Assembly: GCA_017621075.1 (NCBI GenBank)
Contig: JAGATV010000020.1
Location: forward strand, 1-64,000
Origin: Lachnospiraceae bacterium
Lineage (GTDB): Bacteria; Bacillota; Clostridia; Lachnospirales; Lachnospiraceae
Direction of reading: 5' to 3'
Length of the DNA stretch: 64,000 nucleotides
Positions 36,727 to 45,591 of this stretch are shown here, in pieces. How positions within the stretch are numbered: the first letter of the stretch is position 1; each line of letters opens with the position of its first letter. Below the pieces are notes generated by a model that saw only the letters and a program-made list of their open reading frames with translations, searched no databases and was not told the DNA's origin. The position numbers and the translations under genes were made by a program.

Positions 36727-37950
36727 TTATTCCCTGCCCGTTTTCGTGGGATCATCCAAAATTCCCACAAACAGAGGCACTTTTGTCTCATTTTCCACGA
36801 TCATGTAAAGGAACGGTTCATCAAAGAACACATTGATGGGTTCCTCCGTTATCATCATCGCACAGTCATTCATGGCCACCATGGTCACAGCCGCAGCTTC
36901 CGTACCTTCCTCATCCACCCGGATCAGTGCTTTCTGTCTCACCATACCGATATACAGAGGATTGCCGCTTTTGGTGGTGCCGATCCCGGAAAAATCTGCC
37001 CGGTCCGGGTCAAAAGCCTGCACCAGCCCCATATCTGTCAAGTCTTCATTGAGGATCTTATCAAAAGTGATCTCAAACTTGGGCAGCCTAAGATTCACCA
37101 TCCTGCTCTCACCATCATCCAGCATCCCTGCAATCTCTTCCATGGAAAGCTGCTCATACATCTTGCGGACACTGAAGCCCTCCGCAGGCTTTAGTGCCAC
37201 AAAGGAATATGCCCCTCCCCTGTAGGGAAGCAAAACCCCTTCTGCAATGTCATTTTTCAGATATAGCTGCTGCTCCCCATATATCTGCATCATCTCTGTC
37301 TTTACCACATCCTGCTTCGAATTGGTAAACTCCATTTTCACGGTAGAATCGGCATCAAAAGGCTTCGCCCACTTTCCGTTAAAATAGACGGTATTCAAAA
37401 GCGCCAGCCTGGTGTCTGTACTGAACGGTTTTGCCAGGAACCGCTTTATCAGTCCATTGGTCTCTTCCTCGATCCAGCCGTTGATGGCATTCATGGTATC
37501 GTCTGTAGAAAGCTTCCTGTGAAATGCTTCCCCATGACAAACCTCTTTTACCTCTGTCATCCAGCCATCCGCCGGCGTCAGTTCTTCATCCACCCATGCG
37601 GAATTGGCGATGGCCACCTGCAACTCCTCGGAATCTGCGGGCAAACGCTCCATCAATTCCCCGGAATATTCCTGAAACTCTGCACCAAGCAGCCTGTCAA
37701 ATTCCTGTCCGGTCTCCCCTTTTGCCCCAATGCCTGCCATTCCGAGGGCAAGGTAGGCTGATACGGGAGAAAGCACAGGATTTTCCTGCTCAAGACTATG
37801 GGCTAACAGCTCATAAGAAAACTCCTTAAGGGCCTCTTTGGGGACTTCTGTATCCGTCCCTTCCTTTTGTCCGCAGGCGCCAAAGCTTGCCGCCATCACT
37901 GCCGTCAGCACGCACGCTGTCAACTTTTTACCGATTTTCATTTGAAACAT
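36727..37950 (-). CDS. Serpin-family serine protease inhibitor, predicted surface lipoprotein
   Basis: The 407-residue precursor has a signal peptide ending in the lipobox SFGAC, so the inhibitor is probably anchored outside the membrane. The serpin fold is shown by NPVLSPVSAYLALGMAGIGA, LLNTVYFNGKWAKPFD, and the hinge RVDEEGTEAAAVT, which is the classic P17-P9 consensus of inhibitory serpins. The reactive loop reads on as MVAMNDCAMMITEE, before VFFDEPFLYMIVENE. By comparison with antitrypsin, P1 falls near Cys or a neighbour; the exact bond is unclear because the loop appears a few residues longer. I chose the ATG at 37950 (GGGAGG upstream); an outward extension would run into feoB. Confidence 0.93.
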   Translation of the reverse strand: MFQMKIGKKLTACVLTAVMAASFGACGQKEGTDTEVPKEALKEFSYELLAHSLEQENPVLSPVSAYLALGMAGIGAKGETGQEFDRLLGAEFQEYSGELMERLPADSEELQVAIANSAWVDEELTPADGWMTEVKEVCHGEAFHRKLSTDDTMNAINGWIEEETNGLIKRFLAKPFSTDTRLALLNTVYFNGKWAKPFDADSTVKMEFTNSKQDVVKTEMMQIYGEQQLYLKNDIAEGVLLPYRGGAYSFVALKPAEGFSVRKMYEQLSMEEIAGMLDDGESRMVNLRLPKFEITFDKILNEDLTDMGLVQAFDPDRADFSGIGTTKSGNPLYIGMVRQKALIRVDEEGTEAAAVTMVAMNDCAMMITEEPINVFFDEPFLYMIVENETKVPLFVGILDDPTKTGRE

Positions 37951-38017
37951 ATTCTTTCCTCCCTTGTATGTCTTTCTGTTATACATAGAGACGAAAATAT
38001 GGTTTATTGGTTCCGTC

Positions 38018-40036
38018 CTACAGGAAGAAACTTCCAATCTGGAATACCAGTGTGGACACCACCCATGCCAGCACCAGTTCAAAACCTAACACCTTTAAGG
38101 TAAAGGCCCAGGAACCGCTCTCCTTCTTTATGGTGGCTACAGTGGCCACACAGGGCACATACAAAAGACTGAACAACATCAGGCAGTAAGCATTTAAAGG
38201 TCCGAAATCCGGATTCACCGCATGTACGTTTGCCAGGATCGTTGCCATACCCGCTTCCGAATTGGCATTGGTCACCCCAAACAGCACCGCAAAGCTGGAA
38301 ACCACCAGTTCCTTTGCAGAGATGCCGGACAACAGGGCGACACCAATCTGCCACATTCCCAAACCTGCCGGCCTAAGCACCGGCACCAAAAGCTGTCCGA
38401 TCACCGCCCCAAAGCTGTCAGCCGGGTCCTCCACCATGCCTGTCACACCGAAATTCAGCACGAACCAGATCACAATAGATGCGATGAATATGGTAGTCCC
38501 TGCCTTGGATAAGTAATCCTTCAATTTGTTCCACACATAAATGCGGACGGTGCGTCCGTTGGGGCGCTTATACTCAGGGAGCTCGATCAGAAGGGAGTCA
38601 TTGACCACACCTTTTTCCAGCCTGTTATACACAAGGGCTGCCATAATAGCCACCGCCATTCCGATGATATACATGGAAAATGCCGCCAGGGAGGCATATT
38701 TTTCAAAAAACAGTTCGGAGAACAGCACATAGATGGGAAGTCTCGCCGAACAGGACATAAAGGGTGTGACCATCATAGTCTTTCTGCGGTCCCGCTCTGT
38801 CTCCAGGGCCCTGGTTGCCATGACTGCCGGTACGGTACAGCCAAATCCCAGGATCATGGGCAGAAATGCCTTGCCCGACAACCCCACCTTTCCCATAACA
38901 GAGTCCATCACATAAGCCACCCGGGACATATAGCCGCTGTCCTCCAGTATGGCAAGAGCCAGAAACAGGATGCAGATATTGGGTATAAAGGTCAGGATGC
39001 CGCCCACTCCCGCAATGATGCCATCCACGATCAGGGATTTCAGCCAGCCGCTTACATGAATGGTCTCCAAAAGCAAAAGTGCACTGTCTGAAATAAAGGT
39101 GAGCGCTGCTTCAAACACACCCTTTAAGGCATCTCCCACCGTAAAGGTCAAAAGGAATACCACACATATAATCAGCAGAAAAATCGGAATTCCCCAGAAT
39201 GGATGTGTGAGCACCCTGTCTATCTTATCCGTGAAAGCTGCTTTCCTGCTCTTATGGAACAGGGTTTCCTGCACGATATGTTCAATATATGCATATTTGC
39301 ACTGTATGATTTCTTTTTCATAACTTCTGTCCACTACGTTCTCTGTGCGGATGGGGTGTTCCTCGCGGACCTCCTCATCATCCTCCAACAGCTTGATGGC
39401 ATGCCAGCGCACGGAGGAATGAGTGGGATAATGGGCCTGCATCATCACCTCCAGCTTGGCGATCTTGTCTTCGATCTCCTCCGGATAATGCAATATGTAT
39501 TCATCCATCCCCTCTTCATAGTGATGGATCACCGCATGCAGCAGGATATCCAGCCCTGTGCGCTTTGCTGCGGATACGGGTACTACAGGGATATTCCCCA
39601 GCATTTCCGGCAGTCTGTGAAGATCGATCTCCATGCCCCGCTCCTTTATGATATCCATCATATTTAAGGCCAGGACAACGGGTTTGCCCAATTCCAAAAG
39701 CTGTAAAGTCAGATACAGATTCCTCTCCAGGGAGGACGCATCCACGATGTTGATGATCACGTCGATATCATCATCCATGACGCACTTCCTGGTTACCTTT
39801 TCTTCTATGGTATAACAGGTCAGGGAATAAATGCCGGGCGTGTCGATCAGGGTGATGCCCATTCCCTCATAACTGGTTTCGCCCTCCACCTTCTCCACGG
39901 TGACGCCGGGCCAGTTGGCCACTTTCAGTTTTGCCCCGGTAAGGGCATTGAACAAGGTGGTCTTACCGCAGTTGGGATTGCCCACGCAGGCCACATTGAT
40001 ATGCTTCTTCTGTTCCGTCTTTCTTTGATCAGCCAT
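38018..40036 (-). CDS. feoB: Ferrous iron transport protein B
   Basis: This is the membrane Fe(II) permease with a GTPase domain. The 672-residue protein has G1 in GNPNCGKTT (about residues 19-27), G3 DTPGIYSL and G4 NMMD. Gate-type helices with the CT-rich FLPMILGFGCTVPAVMAT and TPFMSCSARLPIYVLF follow. The ATG at 40036 overlaps the feoA stop by 8 bases and has GGAGG upstream. It is 67 bases before the serpin gene. A longer reading back into feoA is rejected for lack of a better ribosome site. Confidence 0.97.
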   Translation of the reverse strand: MADQRKTEQKKHINVACVGNPNCGKTTLFNALTGAKLKVANWPGVTVEKVEGETSYEGMGITLIDTPGIYSLTCYTIEEKVTRKCVMDDDIDVIINIVDASSLERNLYLTLQLLELGKPVVLALNMMDIIKERGMEIDLHRLPEMLGNIPVVPVSAAKRTGLDILLHAVIHHYEEGMDEYILHYPEEIEDKIAKLEVMMQAHYPTHSSVRWHAIKLLEDDEEVREEHPIRTENVVDRSYEKEIIQCKYAYIEHIVQETLFHKSRKAAFTDKIDRVLTHPFWGIPIFLLIICVVFLLTFTVGDALKGVFEAALTFISDSALLLLETIHVSGWLKSLIVDGIIAGVGGILTFIPNICILFLALAILEDSGYMSRVAYVMDSVMGKVGLSGKAFLPMILGFGCTVPAVMATRALETERDRRKTMMVTPFMSCSARLPIYVLFSELFFEKYASLAAFSMYIIGMAVAIMAALVYNRLEKGVVNDSLLIELPEYKRPNGRTVRIYVWNKLKDYLSKAGTTIFIASIVIWFVLNFGVTGMVEDPADSFGAVIGQLLVPVLRPAGLGMWQIGVALLSGISAKELVVSSFAVLFGVTNANSEAGMATILANVHAVNPDFGPLNAYCLMLFSLLYVPCVATVATIKKESGSWAFTLKVLGFELVLAWVVSTLVFQIGSFFL

Positions 40037-40268
40037 TCTCTGTTTCCTCCGTTTCCCTGATGGTGATATTAGAGGAAATATGCCTTCCGAGCGCAAGCCT
40101 TGTACCTCTGACCTGTATGATCATGGCTCCCTTCTTCTTGCGGTTCAGGACTTTGACAAAAGTGCCGTCATTGAGCCCCAGGGCCTGTAATCGTCTGGTG
40201 ATGGACGGTTCCACGAACAGTCCATCAATACAATAGGTAACATCTTTTTTTGCTTCACTTAATGTCAT
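40029..40268 (-). CDS. feoA: Ferrous iron transport protein A
   Basis: This is the small cytoplasmic SH3-like partner of FeoB. The 79-residue protein has the typical RRLQALGLNDGTFVKVLNRK and a C-terminal GTRLALGRHISSNITIRE. GAGG lies 8 bases before the ATG. Its stop overlaps the feoB start. It follows ppa by 33 bases with no separate promoter seen, so iron regulation, if any, is not visible here as a Fur box. Confidence 0.95.
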   Translation of the reverse strand: MTLSEAKKDVTYCIDGLFVEPSITRRLQALGLNDGTFVKVLNRKKKGAMIIQVRGTRLALGRHISSNITIRETEETENG

Positions 40269-40301
40269 GACAGATGCCTCTTTTGCTCTTTTTGTCTTGT
40301 C

Positions 40302-40853
40302 TTACCAGCTCTTGATAAACGTATCGATATAGCGATCCAGACATTTTCGGATGACCTCGACGGCCTCCTTGCAGTTGCCTTTTTCATTCACCGCAGTGGT
40401 CTTGTTCTCCAGAGCCTTGTAGACCGTAAAGAAATGCTCCATCTCATCCACCACATGGGAGGGCAGTTCCGAGATGTCATGGTAACAGTTATAGTTGGGA
40501 TCATTAAAGGGGACCGCTATGATCTTTTCATCATTCTTGCCGTTGTCCAGCATGGAAATGACGCCGATGGGATATGCTCTTACCAGAGTCATGGGCTGGA
40601 TAGGCTCCGAGCACAACAGCAGCACATCCAGCGGGTCACCGTCATCGCCGTAGGTACGGGGAATAAAGCCGTAATTGGCAGGATAATGGGTGGACGTGTG
40701 CAGGATGCGGTCCAGGATCAAAAATCCCGTCTCCTTATCCAGTTCATATTTGTTTTTGCTTCCTTTTGCGATTTCAATGACACAGATAAAATCCGTGGGG
40801 GTTACCCGATGAGTACTGATGCTGTGCCAGATACTTCCGTTGATTTCTTTCAT
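40302..40853 (-). CDS. ppa: Inorganic pyrophosphatase, family I
   Basis: This soluble Mg-dependent enzyme hydrolyses pyrophosphate. The 183-residue protein carries the family I signature DGDPLDVLLL, the active-site ELDKETG, and YPANYGFIPRTYGDDGD. I chose the ATG at 40853, with GGAGG five bases upstream. A GTG eight codons earlier gives a longer reading without a better site. It lies between proA and feoA. Confidence 0.93.
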   Translation of the reverse strand: MKEINGSIWHSISTHRVTPTDFICVIEIAKGSKNKYELDKETGFLILDRILHTSTHYPANYGFIPRTYGDDGDPLDVLLLCSEPIQPMTLVRAYPIGVISMLDNGKNDEKIIAVPFNDPNYNCYHDISELPSHVVDEMEHFFTVYKALENKTTAVNEKGNCKEAVEVIRKCLDRYIDTFIKSW

Positions 40854-40873
40854 GATCTCCTCCAATTCCCGGA

Positions 40874-42127
40874 TCACACCCGGATCTGTCCGCTGCCATG
40901 TATGGTATACTTATAGGATGTGAGTTCCTTAAGTCCCATAGGTCCTCTTGCATGGAGTTTCTGGGTGCTGATGCCGATCTCTGCACCAAATCCAAATTCA
41001 AAGCCGTCGGTAAATCTGGTGGAAGCATTCACATACACACAGGCGGCATCCACCTCGTATAAAAACTGTTCAGCCGTTTCTTTATTTTCGGTAACGATAC
41101 ATTCGGAGTGCCTGGTATTGTATCTGTTGATATGGGCAATGGCTTCCTCCACACTGTCCACCGTCTTTAAGGACAGGATATAGTCCAGATACTCCCTTCC
41201 GTAATCCTCCTCCACAGCCGGAACGCAATCCTCTTTCAGGATCTCACGGATTCTCTCGTCTCCCCGAAGTTCCACGCCTTTTCCCGTCTTCAGTGCCTTT
41301 GCAAGCATAGGAAGGAACTGCTCCCTGACGCTGCTATGTACCACCAGGGATTCACAGGCATTGCAGACACCGATACGCTGGGTCTTGGCATTGACGATGA
41401 TCTTCACCGCCATGTCAAGGTCGGCGTCTTTGTCCACATACACATGGCAGTTGCCCGTTCCCGTCTCGATCACCGGAATGGTGCTGTTCTCCACCACACT
41501 GCGGATCAGTCCTGCTCCCCCTCTGGGGATCAGCACATCCACATACTCATTTAACTTCATGAACGCCGATGCCACCGCTCTGTCCGTATCCTCGATAAGC
41601 TGGACGGCATCCTGTGTCATCCCTGCTCTCAAAAGTGCTTCCTTAAGCACTCCGGCAATGGCGATGTTGGAATGGATGGCATCGCTACCTCCCTTCAGGA
41701 TCACGGCGTTACCGGACTTAAAGCAAAGTCCGAAGGCGTCCACCGTCACATTGGGACGGGACTCGTAAATGATGCCGATCACTCCCAAAGGCACCCTGCG
41801 TTTCTCGATCAACAGGCCGTTTGGCCGTTCAAAGCGTTCCAACACTTCTCCAACACAGTCAGGAAGCGCTGCGATCTGCTCAAGGCCTTCGGCCATAGCC
41901 CGGATCCTCTTTTCATCCAGGCGCAGACGGTCGACCATGCCGGGATGCATCCCAATCTTTTGTCCCTTTTCGATATCTTTATCATTGGCTGCCAATATCT
42001 CTTCCTGCTTTTCTGCCAAAAGCCCGGCAGCAATGTTTAAGGCCCGGTTCTTTTCCTCAGAAGTTGCCTTCTGCAGCAAATATTTGGCAGCTACTGCCCG
42101 CTGCCCCATTTCCACTAGATTTGTCAC
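40874..42127 (-). CDS. proA: Gamma-glutamyl phosphate reductase
   Basis: This enzyme reduces glutamyl phosphate to glutamate semialdehyde, the second step of proline synthesis. The 417-residue protein has the family length. The catalytic cysteine region is [19 protein letters not shown], and [20 protein letters not shown] is a C-terminal marker. The start is GTG at 42127-42125, with GGAGG six bases upstream. It follows the cyclo-ligase gene by 34 bases, separated from proB by two small genes. Confidence 0.97.
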   Translation of the reverse strand: MTNLVEMGQRAVAAKYLLQKATSEEKNRALNIAAGLLAEKQEEILAANDKDIEKGQKIGMHPGMVDRLRLDEKRIRAMAEGLEQIAALPDCVGEVLERFERPNGLLIEKRRVPLGVIGIIYESRPNVTVDAFGLCFKSGNAVILKGGSDAIHSNIAIAGVLKEALLRAGMTQDAVQLIEDTDRAVASAFMKLNEYVDVLIPRGGAGLIRSVVENSTIPVIETGTGNCHVYVDKDADLDMAVKIIVNAKTQRIGVCNACESLVVHSSVREQFLPMLAKALKTGKGVELRGDERIREILKEDCVPAVEEDYGREYLDYILSLKTVDSVEEAIAHINRYNTRHSECIVTENKETAEQFLYEVDAACVYVNASTRFTDGFEFGFGAEIGISTQKLHARGPMGLKELTSYKYTIHGSGQIRV

Positions 42128-42161
42128 GTTCTTCCTCCATTCCGCCTGTCTGCTTTCCCTG

Positions 42162-42716
42162 TCACACGCAGATCACCTGATAAGGCCTGATATCATGTTC
42201 TTCCACAGGCACCTGCTCTACCATCTGGCATCGGAATCCCACTGCGATACTGGCGAGCTGCAATGCTTCCTTATCCGCAAGAAATCTGTCATAAAAACCT
42301 CTGCCGTATCCCATACGGTTGCCGTAAGGGTCAAAGGCCACTCCCGGCATCAGCAACAGAGTATTCTTTTCGGGATAGGCATACCTTTCCGTATCTCCCT
42401 TCGGCTCCGGTATCCCTTTGTATCCGGGCAGGAGTTCCTCCAAAGAACCAATGCGGTAAAATACCAGCTCCTCCCCTTCCACTTTGGGCACAAATACTTT
42501 TTTCCCGCGCATCAGTGCTTCCGAAAGGATTCCACAGGTGTCGATCTCGCTTCCGTAGCTTACAAACCCAAGCAGGATATCCGCCCGGTAAAACCACTGA
42601 TGCCCTGCTATCCGCTCCGTCAGAAGCAGCGCCGCCCGAACCCGTTCCTCCTCGGAAAGAGCCTCCCTGCGCCTGATAACTTCTCTTCGCAGCTCTTTTT
42701 TGGTAAAGTCATCCAT
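42162..42716 (-). CDS. 5-formyltetrahydrofolate cyclo-ligase
   Basis: This enzyme converts 5-formyl-THF with ATP to methenyl-THF, salvaging folate. The 184-residue protein has the expected length. The C-terminal marker [20 protein letters not shown] is diagnostic, with basic residues at the N-terminus ([16 protein letters not shown]). AAGGG lies in the 3' end of the DUF896 gene, just upstream of the ATG. It is linked functionally to folD and fhs at the right end of the window, though far from them. Confidence 0.92.
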   Translation of the reverse strand: MDDFTKKELRREVIRRREALSEEERVRAALLLTERIAGHQWFYRADILLGFVSYGSEIDTCGILSEALMRGKKVFVPKVEGEELVFYRIGSLEELLPGYKGIPEPKGDTERYAYPEKNTLLLMPGVAFDPYGNRMGYGRGFYDRFLADKEALQLASIAVGFRCQMVEQVPVEEHDIRPYQVICV

Positions 42717-42719
42717 CTC

Positions 42720-42932
42720 TTACCCTTCACTTTTCTTTTTCAGTTTCTCTATAGTACCGTCGGGTCTCTTGATGCTTACATGATCCAGCTGCACCTGCAG
42801 ATTGGCCCTGACGCTTGCCACATATTCCTTGCGGAGAGCCGCCTGCTCCTCTTTTTCTGCTTCGGTCAGCCCTTCCTTTTGTGACTTATGATACAGCTCA
42901 TTGATCCTTTTGATTCTCTCGTCCATGTTCAT
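42720..42932 (-). CDS. DUF896 (YnzC/UPF0291) family small protein
   Basis: The 70-residue protein matches the YnzC/UPF0291 group: MNMDERIKRINELYHKSQKE, then EKEEQAALRKEYVASVRANL, an N-terminal helical pair and a conserved C-terminus. The role is not known to me beyond the family. I chose the ATG at 42932, with AGGAG 10 bases upstream. An ATG two codons later is possible. It sits 13 bases after proB and 3 bases before the cyclo-ligase gene, so it is co-transcribed. Confidence 0.85.
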   Translation of the reverse strand: MNMDERIKRINELYHKSQKEGLTEAEKEEQAALRKEYVASVRANLQVQLDHVSIKRPDGTIEKLKKKSEG

Positions 42933-42945
42933 AAATCGTTTTCTC

Positions 42946-43845
42946 CTACTTCTTGTGGAGGCTATCCACAAATCCGGGCAGATCAAAGGAATCGTCCCTG
43001 TGGGCCACAAACAGCGTCCCCTCATTCTCCCCCGCAAGGATCCTGTTTAAAATACTGATATCCCTGCTGTTTGCAATGATCATATCCACATTGGAGCTGG
43101 TTGCGATCTTTGCTGCCACCAGTTTGGTATTCATACCTCCCGTTCCCACACTGCTTCCGGTACTTCCCTTCCCCATATCCAAAAGCTCCGGTGTCAGTTC
43201 ATCCACCTGCTCTATGAACCGGGCATCAGGATTCTTTCTGGGATCGTCAGTGAAAAGACCGTCAATGTCGGAAAGCAGGATCAAAAGGTCCGCCTCCACC
43301 AGTGCCGCCACAATGGCAGACAGGGTATCATTATCCCCGATTTCGATCTCGTAGGTTGCCACCGTATCATTCTCATTCACTACCGGGATCACTCCCATAT
43401 GTAACAATTGAGAGAATGTATTATGGGCATTGTAGCGGTTCAAATTGTCCACAATGGTATTCTTGGTCATGAGGATCTGTGCCGTCACCTGATTATACTC
43501 CGCAAATAGCTTCTGATATACCATCATAAGCCTTGCCTGCCCCACAGCGGAGCAAGCCTGCTTTACTGCCATTGCCTCCGCCTGGCTCTCTCCCCCAATC
43601 TCCTTTAAGCCCACAGCCTTCTTTCCGGCAGCGATGGCACCGGAGGTCACCAGTATCACTTCCTTGCCCTGATTGCGGATATCACACAGCTCCCTCACCA
43701 GCTTTTCCAGTCTCATATAATCCATATCTCCGGTTTCCGGATGCTGTAAGGAGGATGAGCCTATTTTTACGACAATCCTCTTTTTATCTCTGATTGCTTC
43801 TCTTAACTGTTTCAAAGGTATCCTGTCTCTGCGCTGCGCACGCAT
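42946..43845 (-). CDS. proB: Glutamate 5-kinase, short form without PUA domain
   Basis: This enzyme phosphorylates glutamate at the first step of proline synthesis. The 299-residue protein is a single amino-acid-kinase domain: KRIVVKIGSSSL, VTSGAIAAGKKAVGL, VNENDTVATYEIEIGDNDTL and SVGTGGMNTKLVAAKIA. It ends where the C-terminal PUA domain of the roughly 370-residue E. coli and B. subtilis forms would begin. I chose the ATG at 43845 (GGGAG close upstream); a GTG at 43872, nine codons earlier, is an alternative. It leads the run that also carries proA. Confidence 0.93.
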   Translation of the reverse strand: MRAQRRDRIPLKQLREAIRDKKRIVVKIGSSSLQHPETGDMDYMRLEKLVRELCDIRNQGKEVILVTSGAIAAGKKAVGLKEIGGESQAEAMAVKQACSAVGQARLMMVYQKLFAEYNQVTAQILMTKNTIVDNLNRYNAHNTFSQLLHMGVIPVVNENDTVATYEIEIGDNDTLSAIVAALVEADLLILLSDIDGLFTDDPRKNPDARFIEQVDELTPELLDMGKGSTGSSVGTGGMNTKLVAAKIATSSNVDMIIANSRDISILNRILAGENEGTLFVAHRDDSFDLPGFVDSLHKK

Positions 43846-43901
43846 TTTCTCCCAAAACAATGGATCGGGCACGCATTTTTACCCGTCACATACAACTTTT
43901 T

Positions 43902-43930
43902 ATTGTACTGTATTTTCTGTCAGCCGTCAA
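43902..43930 (-). promoter_or_regulatory. Sigma-A type promoter for the proB-led run
   Basis: On the minus strand it reads TTGACG (43930-43925), 17 bases, TACAAT (43907-43902), about 57 bases before the proB ATG. It is the only strong promoter I find upstream of the ten-gene run. Confidence 0.75.
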
Positions 43931-43941
43931 GATTTCCGCCC

Positions 43942-45591
43942 TCAAACAGATGTAGGGGTCTGTATCGGTCCATACACGGAAGCGATTGCCTCTGCCGCCC
44001 GGATGCCGTCCATGGCCGCCGAAGTGATGCCTCCTGCATATCCGGCACCTTCTCCGCAGGGATACAGGCCTCTGACCTTCGACTGGAAACTTTCGTCCCG
44101 CAGGATGCGCACCGGGGAGGAAGTCCTGCTCTCGATACCGGAAAGCACTGCGTCCGGGCGGTCAAAGCCCTTGATCTGATGTCCCAGGCATTCCATTCCC
44201 TCCACAAAAGCAAGATTACATTCCCTGGGAAGAATGCCGGTCAGATCCGCCCATTCATAAGCACCCTTGCACTGTGGGAAGATCTCCGCCGGGTCAGCCG
44301 GTGCTGTGCACTCCACCGGTTTGCCTGCATCCACTCCGGCCCTGAAATCCCCATAGCGCTGTACCGGGATCTTCCCCCCTGCCAGTTCATAAGCCCGTCT
44401 TTCCAATTCTCTCTGGAAGGCAATCCCGGCTAAAGGGCCCTCCTCCCCGTAATCCTTCGGCGTCACCGCCACAATAATGGCACTGTTGGCATTCTTTCCG
44501 TCCCGTCCGCTGTAGCTCATGCCGTTTACCGCAAGATGCCCCGGCTCCGAGGAAGCATTGACCACATACCCTCCCGGACACATACAGAAGGAATACACCC
44601 CCCGCCCCACAGAGGTTTGGGCTGTCACCTTGTAAGGTGCCGCTCCCAGCTCTCCGGGATCTTTGACACCATACTGGGTCAGATTGATCATTTCCTGTGG
44701 ATGTTCTACCCGAAATCCCACCGCAAAGGCCTTGGCCTCCATGGGGATCTGCTTTTTGTGAAGCATAAAAAAGGTATCCCTGGCACTGTGACCGATAGCC
44801 AACACCAACTGACTGCAGTCGATGGTCTCCCGGCCGTTCACCACAACACCTGCCACGGCCCCCTTTTCTATCAGGAGATCCGTCACCCGGCTTTCAAAAC
44901 AGATCTTTCCGCCCAGGCGGACGATCTCTTCCCGCATATTCTTTACCACCCGGGAAAGCACATCCGTGCCGATGTGGGGTCTTGCCTCATAAAGAATGCT
45001 CTCCTTGGCCCCAAAAGCCACAAAGGTCTCAAGGACCGCCCGATTTCTGCCGTCCCTGTCTTTGACCAGGGTATTGAGTTTTCCGTCGGAAAAAGTACCT
45101 GCTCCGCCCTCACCAAACTGCACATTGGAAGCAGGATCCAAAATCCCGTTCTTCCAGAAGGCTTCCACATCCCTCTGTCTGGACTCCACATCCCTCCCCC
45201 GCTCCAAAAGGATGGGTCTGTAACCGTGACGGGACAAAAAATACCCGCAAAAAAGACCTGCCGGCCCCATGCCCACGATCACAGGAGGATGTCCCAAAGA
45301 TCCGGTCCCACTCCGGGGGAAACGGTATCGTACAGGAACCACTTTTTCTACCTGTCCCTTCCCATTCTTTTTCCGCGACGCTTCCCTTAGGACCTTATCT
45401 TCCCTTTTGACCTGTACATCCAGGGTATAGCTGTAACAGATCTCCGGCTTTTTTCTGGCATCCACAGACTGCCTGACCACCGTAAATGCTGTGATATCCT
45501 GTGCCGGGACACCAAGAAGATCCGCTGTCTTCCTTAGGAGCTGCTCCTTTGTATGTCCCACTCTTATCTTTAACTGATTGATCCGAATCAT
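43942..45591 (-). CDS. FAD-dependent dehydrogenase-like flavoprotein (uncharacterised)
   Basis: The 549-residue protein has an N-terminal region (MIRINQLKIRVGHTKEQLL), then an FAD-binding fold with PPVIVGMGPAGLFCGYFLSR. A substrate-site region includes NVQFGEGGAGTFSDGKLNT, and the C-terminal GLYPCGEGAGYAGGITSAAM is a second FAD contact. It belongs to the large group annotated as FAD-dependent oxidoreductases of unknown substrate. The ATG at 45591 overlaps the stop of the upstream flavoprotein gene (ATGA), so the two are coupled. The nearest ribosome-like sequence is further than usual, about 13 bases, consistent with coupling. Confidence 0.85.
   Translation of the reverse strand: MIRINQLKIRVGHTKEQLLRKTADLLGVPAQDITAFTVVRQSVDARKKPEICYSYTLDVQVKREDKVLREASRKKNGKGQVEKVVPVRYRFPRSGTGSLGHPPVIVGMGPAGLFCGYFLSRHGYRPILLERGRDVESRQRDVEAFWKNGILDPASNVQFGEGGAGTFSDGKLNTLVKDRDGRNRAVLETFVAFGAKESILYEARPHIGTDVLSRVVKNMREEIVRLGGKICFESRVTDLLIEKGAVAGVVVNGRETIDCSQLVLAIGHSARDTFFMLHKKQIPMEAKAFAVGFRVEHPQEMINLTQYGVKDPGELGAAPYKVTAQTSVGRGVYSFCMCPGGYVVNASSEPGHLAVNGMSYSGRDGKNANSAIIVAVTPKDYGEEGPLAGIAFQRELERRAYELAGGKIPVQRYGDFRAGVDAGKPVECTAPADPAEIFPQCKGAYEWADLTGILPRECNLAFVEGMECLGHQIKGFDRPDAVLSGIESRTSSPVRILRDESFQSKVRGLYPCGEGAGYAGGITSAAMDGIRAAEAIASVYGPIQTPTSV

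Noticed and set aside
37951..38082. N-terminal extension of the serpin gene to 38082
   Set aside because: It overlaps feoB, has no ribosome site, and would bury the lipoprotein signal.
41769..42884. 371-codon open frame on the plus strand across proA and the cyclo-ligase gene
   Set aside because: It crosses two well-identified minus-strand genes with normal start sites, has no ribosome site, and has no domain.
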